Positions 1 to 7,202 of a stretch of 8,493 bases of DNA are shown piece by piece. The notes under the pieces were generated by a model. It did no database searches. It was not told where the DNA came from and saw only the letters and a program-made list of their open reading frames with translations. Origin of the DNA: Actinomycetota bacterium. GTDB lineage: Bacteria > Actinomycetota > Thermoleophilia > Gaiellales > Gaiellaceae. Location: assembly GCA_019236545.1 (NCBI GenBank), contig JAFAIV010000411.1, positions 1 to 8,493 on the forward strand, read 5' to 3'. Position 1 is the stretch's first letter. Each line of letters opens with the position of its first letter. A program made the translations under genes and the position numbers.

Positions 1-1912
1 CGATCTCGAGGTGGTTCAGCTCGTCGGCGGGCTCGAAGCCGAAGACGCGCGAGACGAAGTCGAGCGTCGCCTCGAGGGAGCGGAAGACGTTCTCCCGCTT
101 CCGGAAGCCGTGGCCCTCGCCGGGGAAGGCCAGGTAGGCGTGCGGGATGCCCTTCCGGTCGAGCGCGGCGACCATCATCTCGGCCTGGTTGGGGAGGACG
201 ACCTTGTCGTCGAGGCCCTGCAGGATCAGCATCGGCCGCTCGATCCGGTCGGCCACGTGGATCGGCGAGCGCTCGCGGTAGAGGTCGGCGCGCTCGGGAT
301 AGGGGCCGATCATCGAGTCGAGGTAGCGCGCCTCGAACTTGTGGGTCTCGGTGGCGAGCGCCTCGGCGTCGGCGACGCCGAAGTAGCTCACGCCCGCGGC
401 GAACGAGTCCGGTTCGAACGCGAGGGCGCAGAAGACGACGTAGCCGCCGGCGCTGCCCCCCTCGACCCACGTGCGGGCCGGGTCCGCGGCGCCCTGCTGC
501 GCGAGGTGGCGCGCCGCGGCGACGCAGTCCTGCCAATCGATCTCGCCCCAGCGGCTGTTGAGAAGGCGGCGGTACTCGCGGCCGTAGCCGGTGCTGCCGC
601 GGTAGTTGACGTCGACGACGCCGATCCCGCGCGTCGTCCAGAAGTGGAAGCGCGGGCCGAACGACGGCTCCGTGTGCGCGGTCGGGCCGCCGTGGCAGAC
701 GACGCGCAGCGGCGGCCGCTCGTCCTCCAGGCCCTCGAAGCGCGCGCTCGCCGGCGGGTAGTAGAAGGCGTGCGCGGTGCCGCCGCCGGTCGTCGGGAAC
801 TCGATCGCGCGCGGGATCGACACGTCGCCCGGGTCGAGCTCGAGGTCGAGCGTCCGGTGGACCGGACTCGGCTCGCCGCCGTCCCAGAGGACGACGGTCA
901 GCGGCTCGGTGGGGGACGCGGCGGCGAACGCGACGGTACCGCCGTCGACGGCGAAGGTGGTGTGCTCGTACGAGGTGAAGTCGAGCGCGGCCGGCTTCAG
1001 CTCGCCGCTCGCGGGGTCGAGGAGCTCGAGCGAGTCCACGGCGTCCCGCGTGACGACGCAGGCGATCCGGCCGTCGGCGAGGAAGCCGTAGCGCGTCATC
1101 GCGAAGACCCAGGCGGGGAAGCCGATCTCGCCGTCGGTGAGGCGCGTCAGCGGGCCGTCCTCCGTGTGCAGGTTCCACCAGCCGTTCCGGTCGGTGCAGA
1201 AGTGGAGGACGCCGTGCGGCGACCACCTCGGGTCGATCACGGACTCGTCGGCGGCGCCGGCGACCTTGCGCTCGTTCGCAAGCGTCCCGTCCTCGCCGAG
1301 GTCCGCGACCCAGAGCTCGGTGCCGTCCCACGGCATCTGCGGGTGGTCCCACGAGAGCCAGGCGAGGCGGCGGCCGTCCGGCGAGACGCGCGGGGCTGCG
1401 TAGAAGTCCCGGCCGGACGCGACGATCCGTGGCTCGGCGGAGCCGTCGGCGGGGAGCGCGACGAGCTCGTTCAGGACCTCCCCGTCCTCGTGGCGCTCGC
1501 GGACGCAGACGACGAGCCGCCCGTCCTGAGTGGTGTCGCCGTCCGCGTAGCGGTGCGCGTTCTCCGTTGGGGGCTCCGGGACGATGGCCACCGGTTCGGC
1601 GTCGGCGCCGTCCTGGCGGTAGAGGACGCTCGTCGTGAACTCGGAGAAGAAGACCGTGTCGCCGTGGAACCACGACGCGCCGCCGCCGTACTCGTGCACG
1701 CGCGAGCGGACGTTGAAGCCGGCCGGCGTGACGTCGCGCTTCGCGCCGTCGCGCCACTCGACCACGACCATCCGTCCACCCTCCTCCGGCCGCGCCTCGC
1801 TCCAGCGGACGCGGCCGTCGTCGAGGTGGAGGTCGGCGACGCCGTAGCTCGGCAGGCCGGAGACGAGCTCGACGGAGAGCGGCGACTCCCAGGTCCCGTA
1901 GGGGCGGATCAC
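1..1912 (-). CDS. S9 family peptidase (prolyl oligopeptidase / acylaminoacyl-peptidase type), C-terminus cut by window edge
   Basis: Serine peptidase of the prolyl oligopeptidase clan, expected to act on short peptides in the cytosol (no signal peptide). The 637 visible codons begin at GTG as MIRPYGTWESPLS, an N-terminus typical of this family, which supports the start. Residues about 30-370 are the beta-propeller-like region (repeats such as SPDGRRLAWLSWD and DPRWSPHG). Residues about 390-637 are the alpha/beta-hydrolase domain. The visible triad is Ser487 in GGSAGGY, Asp569 in LQGLDDKVVLPNQ and His601 in GEGHGFR; an oxyanion-side VVCHGGP and the NYRGSTGYG segment lie before the serine. Only a few C-terminal residues should be missing, since family members usually end 30-45 residues after the histidine. 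It diverges from the PBP gene. There is no Shine-Dalgarno; a TAGGAT hexamer ends 8 bases before GTG, suggesting a leaderless mRNA. Substrate specificity cannot be read from sequence. Confidence 0.95.
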   Translation of the reverse strand, partial: MIRPYGTWESPLSVELVSGLPSYGVADLHLDDGRVRWSEARPEEGGRMVVVEWRDGAKRDVTPAGFNVRSRVHEYGGGASWFHGDTVFFSEFTTSVLYRQDGADAEPVAIVPEPPTENAHRYADGDTTQDGRLVVCVRERHEDGEVLNELVALPADGSAEPRIVASGRDFYAAPRVSPDGRRLAWLSWDHPQMPWDGTELWVADLGEDGTLANERKVAGAADESVIDPRWSPHGVLHFCTDRNGWWNLHTEDGPLTRLTDGEIGFPAWVFAMTRYGFLADGRIACVVTRDAVDSLELLDPASGELKPAALDFTSYEHTTFAVDGGTVAFAAASPTEPLTVVLWDGGEPSPVHRTLDLELDPGDVSIPRAIEFPTTGGGTAHAFYYPPASARFEGLEDERPPLRVVCHGGPTAHTEPSFGPRFHFWTTRGIGVVDVNYRGSTGYGREYRRLLNSRWGEIDWQDCVAAARHLAQQGAADPARTWVEGGSAGGYVVFCALAFEPDSFAAGVSYFGVADAEALATETHKFEARYLDSMIGPYPERADLYRERSPIHVADRIERPMLILQGLDDKVVLPNQAEMMVAALDRKGIPHAYLAFPGEGHGFRKRENVFRSLEATLDFVSRVFGFEPADELNHLEI

Positions 1913-1920
1913 TGCGGCAG

Positions 1921-1930
1921 ATCCTAGAAT
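1921..1930. promoter_or_regulatory. Overlapping divergent -10 hexamers (bidirectional promoter core)
   Basis: The 10 bases ATCCTAGAAT read as TAGAAT on the plus strand (1925-1930) and as TAGGAT on the minus strand (1926 down to 1921). Both fit the actinobacterial TANNNT -10 and share the central TA step. The minus hexamer ends 8 bases before the peptidase GTG, the plus hexamer 11 bases before the PBP GTG. Start sites would therefore fall on or within about 5 bases of each start codon. Neither gene has a Shine-Dalgarno, and this is the least GC-rich stretch nearby. No convincing -35 was found on either side. Both promoters being active is an inference. Confidence 0.5.
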
Positions 1931-1941
1931 CGATCCCTTCC

Positions 1942-4218
1942 GTGCTGCGGCGACGTCAACGCACCGACGGGCGCAGGACCCGGATCCGCAAGCTGCGCTT
2001 CCTCGCCCTCCTCGGGGTGCTGTTCGCGCTGGCCGTGTCGGCCTTCTCCTTCGGGCTCGTGCTCGCGGTCGGGCAGCAGCTCGGCGGGCTCGACCCGTCC
2101 CGGCAGCACCCGCTCCAGGTCGACGGCTACATCTACGCGAACGACGGCCACACGATCCTCGCCGTCCTGCGCGGCTCCCAGAGCCGCGTCCTCGACACGA
2201 GCGACCAGATCTCGCCGTGGCTGAAGCAGGCGATCGTGGCGACCGAGGACAAGCGCTTCTGGGAGCACCGCGGCGTCGACCTGCGCGGCATCGCGCGCGC
2301 CGTCGTCGCCGACCTGCGCGGCCGGCCCGTCCAGGGAGGCTCGACGATCACGCAGCAGTTCGTGAAGAACGCCCTCACCGGCGACACGCGCACGATCGTC
2401 CGGAAGCTGAAGGAGGCGGCGCTCGCCTGGCAGCTCGAGCAGCGCTGGTCGAAGGAGCGGATCCTCACCGCCTACCTGAACACGATCTACTTCGGCAACG
2501 GCGCGTACGGCGCCGAGCGCGCGGCGCGCACGTACTTCGGGCACAGCGCCGCGAAGCTGACGCTCTCCGAGGCCGCCCTGCTCGCCGGGATCCCGGAGGA
2601 CCCGAGCGCGTACGACCCGGTGCGGCACCCCGCGGCGGCGCGGGCGCGGCGGAGGCTCGTGCTCGGCCTGATGCTGCAGCAGAAGGTGATCCAGCCGTAC
2701 CAGTACGCGATCGCCGTCGACGCGCCGATGCCGAAGCCGGAGGACGTGCACCTCTCCGGCGTCCAGGGGGTCGCGCCGTACTTCGGCGAGTACGTCAAGG
2801 CGCAGCTGATCGCGAAGCTCGGCGCGCGGCGCGTCTTCGGCGGCGGCCTGCGCGTGCGGACGACGATCGACCTCCGCCTCCAGAAGCTCGCGCAGAAGGC
2901 CGTCCAGAAGTGGCTGCCGAGCCCGACCGGCCCGCAGGCGGCGCTCGTGGCGATCGACCCGCGCGACGGGAAGGTGCTCGCGATGGTCGGCGGCCGGAAC
3001 TTCCACCAGAGCCAGTTCAACCTCGCGGTCCAGGGGATCCGGCAGCCCGGCTCGTCCTTCAAGCCGTTCGTGCTGGCGACGGCGCTGAAGGAGGGCATCT
3101 CGCCGGCGACGCAGTACAAGTCGGGGCCGGTCTCGATCTTCCTCGGGAACAAGTACTGGCCGGTCCACAACTACGAGGGCGAGTACCTCGGCGTCATCGA
3201 CCTCGCGAAGGCGATCGCCGTCTCCGACAACACGGTCTTCGCGCAGCTGACCCGGGACGTCGGGCCGGTCTCGGTCGCGCACACGGCGCACGAGCTCGGG
3301 ATCATGCGGCCGCTGCACGGCGTCTTCTCGATCGGCCTCGGGACTCAAGCCGTGTCGCCGCTGGACATGGCCCGCGCGTATTCGTCGTTCGCCGACGGCG
3401 GCTACCGGATCGACGGCTCCTTCCTCGGGGACGAGCCGCGGACGGTCACGTCGATCACGGACGTGACCGGGAGGACGGTCGCGGCGAACGACCCCGTGCG
3501 GCGGCCGGTGCTGACCTCCGAGCAGGACGACCTGCTGACGCAGCTCCTCGAGGGCGTCGTCACCGGCGGGACGGGCACGGCAGCCGCGATCCCCGGGCGC
3601 CAGGTCGCGGGTAAGACCGGGACGACGGAGAACTACGGCGACGCGTGGTTCGTCGGCTACACGCCGCAGCTCGTCGTCGCCGTCTGGGTCGGCTACCCGA
3701 AAGGGCTCGTGCCGATGCTGCACGAGTTCAAGGGCGGCCCGGTCGTCGGCGGGTCGTTCCCGGCGCTGATCTGGAAGACGTTCACGGAGTCGGCGCTGAC
3801 CGAGCTCGGCGACGCGCCCGAGCAGTTCCCGTACGTCCCGTGGCCCGCCGGCGTCGTCGAGCGGGTCACGAACGAGAACGGGACGCTGCAGCTCGACAAC
3901 GGCCAGTGCCGGCACACGACGACGCTCGTGTTCTTCAGCGGCAGCCAGCCGAGCCAGACCGCGAACTGCGACGCGAACGCCGTCGAGGTGCCGAACGTCG
4001 TCGGGCTCGCAGCGCCGGTCGCCCGCCAGCGCCTCCAGGACCAGCCGCTGACGCCGGAGCTGATCTACGAGCCGGCGAAGCGCGGCGAAGCCGTGGGCTC
4101 CGTGCTGCGGCAGTTCCCGGCGGGCGGGACGCTCTCCCCGCTGGCCGTCGTCCGGCTCGTGATCGCTAGCCGGTCCGGAAGCTCCACGTCTTCGTCTGCG
4201 AGTCCCCGTTCCCCGTGA
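1942..4218 (+). CDS. Class A penicillin-binding protein (GT51 glycosyltransferase + transpeptidase) with C-terminal PASTA domain
   Basis: Bifunctional peptidoglycan synthase that polymerises lipid II and cross-links stem peptides outside the membrane. The 758-aa protein has a basic cytoplasmic start (MLRRRQRTDGRRTR), one membrane anchor at about 20-43, then the GT51 domain: catalytic Glu102 in ATEDKRFWEHRG, GGSTITQQF at 132-140, RKLKEA from 154, and ILTAYLNTIYFGNGAYG from 174. The transpeptidase domain has SSFK with nucleophile Ser371 and Lys374, SDN at 428-430 and KTGT at 558-561. A linker with Cys656 and Cys676 leads to one PASTA repeat at about 682-745 (VEVPNVVGLAAPVARQRL), then a Ser-rich tail. 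All catalytic motifs are intact. The start is GTG without a Shine-Dalgarno, with TAGAAT 11 bases upstream. Its last 53 bases overlap, tail to tail, the CAP-domain gene on the other strand. PBP1A/PonA-like; no specific gene name is claimed. Confidence 0.96.
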   Translation: MLRRRQRTDGRRTRIRKLRFLALLGVLFALAVSAFSFGLVLAVGQQLGGLDPSRQHPLQVDGYIYANDGHTILAVLRGSQSRVLDTSDQISPWLKQAIVATEDKRFWEHRGVDLRGIARAVVADLRGRPVQGGSTITQQFVKNALTGDTRTIVRKLKEAALAWQLEQRWSKERILTAYLNTIYFGNGAYGAERAARTYFGHSAAKLTLSEAALLAGIPEDPSAYDPVRHPAAARARRRLVLGLMLQQKVIQPYQYAIAVDAPMPKPEDVHLSGVQGVAPYFGEYVKAQLIAKLGARRVFGGGLRVRTTIDLRLQKLAQKAVQKWLPSPTGPQAALVAIDPRDGKVLAMVGGRNFHQSQFNLAVQGIRQPGSSFKPFVLATALKEGISPATQYKSGPVSIFLGNKYWPVHNYEGEYLGVIDLAKAIAVSDNTVFAQLTRDVGPVSVAHTAHELGIMRPLHGVFSIGLGTQAVSPLDMARAYSSFADGGYRIDGSFLGDEPRTVTSITDVTGRTVAANDPVRRPVLTSEQDDLLTQLLEGVVTGGTGTAAAIPGRQVAGKTGTTENYGDAWFVGYTPQLVVAVWVGYPKGLVPMLHEFKGGPVVGGSFPALIWKTFTESALTELGDAPEQFPYVPWPAGVVERVTNENGTLQLDNGQCRHTTTLVFFSGSQPSQTANCDANAVEVPNVVGLAAPVARQRLQDQPLTPELIYEPAKRGEAVGSVLRQFPAGGTLSPLAVVRLVIASRSGSSTSSSASPRSP

Positions 4219-4996
4219 CGGTGACCGTCGCGGTGTAGCGCGTCCCGGGCGCGAGCGGCGAGACGGGGATCAGGAAGAAGACGCCAGGCGCGACGTAGAT
4301 CTTGATCTTCGCGTGCTCGTCCGGGATGACGATCCGGATCGGCACAGGGCCCTTCGGGCCTGTCAGCTTCGCGTCCTTCAGCGTCGGCGCCTGCTGCTGG
4401 TACTGCCACGGCCCGGCCGCGAAGATGTAGATCGTCGGGCCGGTCGCGCGGCCCTGCGGAAGGCCGACGACGTCGCCCGGTGAGGCCGGCCACTCGTTGC
4501 GGACGACCTGGCTGGACGGGACGCCGGTGCGGTTGGGGCCCGGGTACGCGTAGATCGTGTCGTTCGGGATCTGGCGGCCGCCGCCGAGGACGATCTCGAC
4601 GCAGGTGCGCCGGCCGCTCTCGTAGGCGCCGATCTGCATCAGGCTCGGCGCGAGGAGCGTGGCGAGGTGGAGCGGCAGGTTCTCGAACGGGTTCCCCTGC
4701 AGCCAGTCGTACTCGTACGCCTGGTCGCCGCCGAGGCCGGCGAGCTGCCCGTCCTTCGTGAAGCCGGGCTTGCCGGGCGTCTCGACGTGCGTCCACTGGA
4801 TGCCGTTCAGCTCCTCGTAGCGGACGTGGTGCATGCAGCCGGTCGTCCACTCGGGGTTGAGCTCGAGCCCGCCTGGGATGCCGTTGGCCTCGCGCTGTGC
4901 GTTCAGACGGGCGACGATCTGGCCCGGGGTCGCGGCGCCGGCCGCCGTCGCGAGGACGGCGGCGAGGAGCGCAGCCGCAGTCAGCGCTCGACGCAT
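4166..4996 (-). CDS. Secreted CAP (SCP/PR-1-like) domain protein with C-terminal Ig-like domain
   Basis: 276-aa predicted exported protein. Residues 1-21 form a Sec signal (MRR, Ala/Leu-rich core, cleavage probably after AGA). Residues about 24-180 resemble a divergent CAP domain: VARLNAQREANGIPGGLELNPEW, then GCMHHVRYEELNG (His56/His57), and FENLPLHLATLLAPSLMQIGAY (His110), corresponding to the GH-x-LL-x-P-x-x-x-x-G stretch of the family. Cys54 and Cys132 could form a disulfide outside the cell. The end, LAPGTRYTATVTVTGNG to SFRTG, looks like a beta-sandwich (Ig/Fn3-like) domain. Family members are extracellular proteins of mostly unknown bacterial function; no enzymatic role is asserted. 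It is the last gene of a four-gene minus-strand run, 12 bases after the glycosylase stop, with only a weak GAG-type Shine-Dalgarno. Its 3' end overlaps the PBP gene by 53 bases. Confidence 0.8.
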   Translation of the reverse strand: MRRALTAAALLAAVLATAAGAATPGQIVARLNAQREANGIPGGLELNPEWTTGCMHHVRYEELNGIQWTHVETPGKPGFTKDGQLAGLGGDQAYEYDWLQGNPFENLPLHLATLLAPSLMQIGAYESGRRTCVEIVLGGGRQIPNDTIYAYPGPNRTGVPSSQVVRNEWPASPGDVVGLPQGRATGPTIYIFAAGPWQYQQQAPTLKDAKLTGPKGPVPIRIVIPDEHAKIKIYVAPGVFFLIPVSPLAPGTRYTATVTVTGNGDSQTKTWSFRTG

Positions 4997-5008
4997 GGCG
5001 CGATCATC

Positions 5009-5569
5009 TCATCGCAGCGGCTTGCTGAGAAACGGCGAGCCCCGCTCGGCGTAGCGCCACTCCGGCTCGACCGCCTTCGTCAGCCCGATCCGGCGTCCGC
5101 GGGCGATCTCCGGCGTCGCCTCGCGCGCCAGGAGCTCGAACGGCGGGGCGTCGAGCGGGACGCCGTCGTGCTCCCGCGTGATGGCCAGCGCCTGGCAGAG
5201 CTTCCCCGGCCCGGAGCACAGCGTGCGCGGGTCGTCGAGGCCGCGCCGCGCGCGCATCGCGTCGAGCCCGTGCGTCGGCTCGAGCGCGCGGATCAGCACG
5301 GCCTCCGCCCTCCCCTCGGCGTCACAGACGAGGTTGAGGCACCAGTGGATCCCGTAGGAGCGGTAGACGTAGGCGTGTCCGGGCGGGCCGAACATCGAGG
5401 CGTTCCGCTCGGTGCGGCCGCCGAAGGCGTGGCTCGCCGGGTCCTCCTGGTCGTACGCCTCGACCTCGACGATCCTCCCGCCCACGCCGTCGACGAGGAG
5501 CGTCGCGCCGATCAGCTCCGGCGCAACCTCGTGCACGGAGCGGGCGAAGAACTCACGCGACAACGCCAC
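5009..5569 (-). CDS. mpg: DNA-3-methyladenine glycosylase (AAG/MPG family)
   Basis: Base-excision-repair enzyme that removes alkylated purines (3-methyladenine, hypoxanthine and similar) from DNA. The 186-aa protein spans the full single-domain family length. IVEVEAYDQEDPASHAFGGR aligns with the human AAG active site: Glu37 corresponds to catalytic Glu125, Tyr39 to Tyr127 and His47 to His136. The next segment, RNASMFGPPGHAYVYRSYG then HWCLNLVC, holds the base-flipping pocket Tyr and Asn positions, and AVLIRALEP and GPGKLCQALAI complete the family signature. The start is GTG, chosen because GAGGG (5576-5580) sits 6 bases upstream. This start lies inside the end of the MFS gene (17-base overlap), so translation is probably coupled. 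It is unlike the helix-hairpin-helix AlkA/Tag enzymes. No alkylation-response operator is visible; the gene appears to be transcribed from further upstream. Confidence 0.95.
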   Translation of the reverse strand: MALSREFFARSVHEVAPELIGATLLVDGVGGRIVEVEAYDQEDPASHAFGGRTERNASMFGPPGHAYVYRSYGIHWCLNLVCDAEGRAEAVLIRALEPTHGLDAMRARRGLDDPRTLCSGPGKLCQALAITREHDGVPLDAPPFELLAREATPEIARGRRIGLTKAVEPEWRYAERGSPFLSKPLR

Positions 5570-6836
5570 TGCGAACCCTCGCGTGGTAGCGGAGAAGGAC
5601 CGGGAACGCGGCCGCGCTCGCGAGCGTCCCGGCGATGCAGAGAACGCCGCCCGACGCGACCGAGAAGCGGATGCTCGTGACCGAGGCGACGACGCCCGCC
5701 TCGAGGTTCCCGAGCGACGGCGCGGCAGCGACCTGCATGAACTCGATCCCGCGCACGCGCCCCTGCAGGCGGTCCGGCGTGAGCGCGAGCACCATCGCGT
5801 TCCGGAAGATCGCGCTGACCTGATCGGCGAGGCCCGCGAAGGCGAGCAGGACGAGCGCGAGCCAGAGGTGCGTGGCGAACGCGAACGCGGTCACGGCCAC
5901 GCCCCACAGCGTCGCCGCGACGACCACGACGAGGCCCTGCCGGCGCACGTGGGCAACCCAGCCGGAGCCGAGGCCCGCGAGGAGCGCGCCGGCGGACGGC
6001 GCCGCGTAGAGGTAGCCGACGAGGGTGGCGTCGCCGAAGCGGTTGGCGGCGATCGCCGGGAAGAGCGCGATCGGCATCCCGAAGACCATCGCGTTCGTGT
6101 CGACGAGGAAGAAGCCGAGGATCACCTTTTCGCTCGCGACGAAGCGGAACCCCTCGGCGATCGAGCGGAGGCCCGGCCGGTCGGCGTCCGGGTGCGGCGC
6201 CATCGCCGGCAGGCCCCAGAGCGCGACGAGGCACGCGGCGAACGAGATCGCGCCGATCGCGTAGACCCAGGTGAGGCCGACCGCGCCGATCAGGACGCCC
6301 GCGAGCGCGGGCGCGGCGATGCCGCTGAAGCCGTAGTAGACCGAGTCGAGGCCGCCCGCGCTCGCGTAGAGCTCCTGCGGGAGCAGCCGCTGCGGCAGCG
6401 AGCGCATCGCGGCGACGCCGGCGCTGAAGCACGCCTCGACGACGGTGGCGAAGACGAACAGCGCCGCGACGCTCGGGTGCGGGAGCGCGGCGTTCACGAG
6501 CAGCCCGACGATCCCGACCGCCTGCATCGTCTCGGTGACGAGGAGCATCCGCCGCCGGTCGAAGGCGTCGGCAACCGCGCCGCCCACGAGCGTCAGCGTC
6601 AGCAGCGGCACGAGCGACGTCAGCGCGAAGAGGCCGAGGTCGAGCGTCGAGTGCGTGAGCTGGTAGAGCTGGTAGGGCAGCGCGACGATCGCGAGCTCGC
6701 TGCCGGCGAACGTGACGGCCTGCCCGATCCAGAGACGGCGGTACGCCGGATACTCGCGGAGCGGCGTGACGTCGACGGCGGCCCGCGCGGCGAGGACGCG
6801 CCACGACGGGCGCTCCTGCGTCGGCGCTTGCTCCAC
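5553..6836 (-). CDS. MFS transporter, MFS_3 / EntS-like exporter
   Basis: 427-aa integral membrane protein with about 12 hydrophobic segments, beginning with WIGQAVTFAGSELAIVALPY near residue 36. Major facilitator motif A is seen as GGAVADAFDRRR at 85-96, after the second hydrophobic segment. The second half has SALFPA-type helices and ends with DRLQGRVRGIEFM and a final helix near LCIAGTLASAAAF. The layout matches the MFS_3/EntS-type drug and siderophore exporters; the substrate is unknown. The open frame extends to 7445, but that extension lies over the upstream gene and lacks membrane character. The start chosen is the GTG whose G is the last base of the preceding TAG (TAGTG, 1-base overlap), giving MEQAPTQERPSWRVLAARAAV followed by the usual PLREYPAYRRLW. 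There is no clear Shine-Dalgarno, so coupled translation is likely. Confidence 0.92.
   Translation of the reverse strand: MEQAPTQERPSWRVLAARAAVDVTPLREYPAYRRLWIGQAVTFAGSELAIVALPYQLYQLTHSTLDLGLFALTSLVPLLTLTLVGGAVADAFDRRRMLLVTETMQAVGIVGLLVNAALPHPSVAALFVFATVVEACFSAGVAAMRSLPQRLLPQELYASAGGLDSVYYGFSGIAAPALAGVLIGAVGLTWVYAIGAISFAACLVALWGLPAMAPHPDADRPGLRSIAEGFRFVASEKVILGFFLVDTNAMVFGMPIALFPAIAANRFGDATLVGYLYAAPSAGALLAGLGSGWVAHVRRQGLVVVVAATLWGVAVTAFAFATHLWLALVLLAFAGLADQVSAIFRNAMVLALTPDRLQGRVRGIEFMQVAAAPSLGNLEAGVVASVTSIRFSVASGGVLCIAGTLASAAAFPVLLRYHARVRSGVVA
5576..5580 (-). promoter_or_regulatory. Shine-Dalgarno that fixes the glycosylase start
   Basis: GAGGG on the minus strand, 6 bases before the GTG at 5569. 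It lies within the MFS coding sequence and is the best Shine-Dalgarno in the four-gene run. It supports the GTG start and independent initiation despite the 17-base overlap. Confidence 0.6.
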
Positions 6837-7198
6837 TAGAAGAGCTGTTCCGGTTCCGGCGGGCGGGCGGTCTTCTCGAGGACGCGACGGGCACGGCGGC
6901 CGAGGTCGGCGAGGTCGACCCGGCCCTCCTCCGCCGCGGCCGCGAGCCGCTCGGCGAGGTCGAGCGCCTCGTCGAGGACGGGGCTGGCGGTGTTCGCGTC
7001 CTGGCCCATGTCGTGCAGGATCGTCCGCTCGGTGCGCGAGGCAACGACGGGCTCCTCGATCCCGTCGACCCAGACGCGGGTGCGGCTGCCGCCGCCGCGT
7101 GACTGGCCGACGATCGGCTCCAGCGCGTAGATCCGGTCGGCGCGCGCCCACTTGCCGAAGCCGAGGAAGACCATCCGCTGCCCGCGCGCGTCCGCCAT
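6836..7198 (-). CDS. Small protein resembling a compact RemA/DUF370-type regulator
   Basis: 120-aa soluble protein, first gene of the four-gene run. FLGFGKWARADRIYALEP (11-28) lines up with the RemA start INIGFGNIVSANRMIAIVSP, and GSRTRVWVDGIEEPVVASRT (37-56) with GRRTRAVVIMDSDHVILSAV. Arg22 falls at RemA Arg18 and Arg39 at RemA Arg51, both reported as needed for DNA binding; RemA Arg50 is Ser38 here. About 12 residues (the RemA IKRIIQEARDRG helix) are missing between the blocks. An extra C-terminal region (about 70-110) is charged and helix-prone and ends PEPEQLF. The alignment is from memory and by eye, so homology is a hypothesis; otherwise the protein is of unknown function. ATG at 7198 has GGAGG only 1 base away, so the ATG at 7174 (MVFLGFG) is a possible alternative start. 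Its TAG overlaps the MFS GTG. Confidence 0.75.
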   Translation of the reverse strand: MADARGQRMVFLGFGKWARADRIYALEPIVGQSRGGGSRTRVWVDGIEEPVVASRTERTILHDMGQDANTASPVLDEALDLAERLAAAAEEGRVDLADLGRRARRVLEKTARPPEPEQLF

Positions 7199-7202
7199 CC
7201 CT

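Noticed and set aside
11..1927. 638-aa plus-strand open frame
   Set aside because: It is exactly antisense, codon on codon, to the S9 peptidase, whose triad and domain motifs are intact. Arg/Ala/Val/Glu/Asp-rich composition with no domain signature is typical of a high-GC shadow frame.
1924..3915. 663-aa minus-strand open frame
   Set aside because: It is antisense to the PBP gene, with a composition of mainly Arg, Asp, Leu, Val and Pro and no recognisable fold. Long antisense frames arise because TTA, CTA and TCA codons are rare in this DNA.
4344..4363. Hairpin ACAGG-GCCC-TTC-GGGC-CTGT-like element as terminator for the PBP transcript
   Set aside because: The stem needs a bulged G, no T-run follows, and it lies inside the CAP gene, where it simply encodes LTGPKGPVP.
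5412..6839. 475-aa plus-strand open frame rich in Arg/Glu/Asp
   Set aside because: It is antisense to the MFS transporter and the glycosylase start; the charged composition is the mirror of hydrophobic membrane codons.
6836..6853. C-terminal PEPEQLF of the RemA-like protein as a beta-clamp binding motif
   Set aside because: It only partly matches the QL-x-LF type consensus, and short motifs like this are common by chance.
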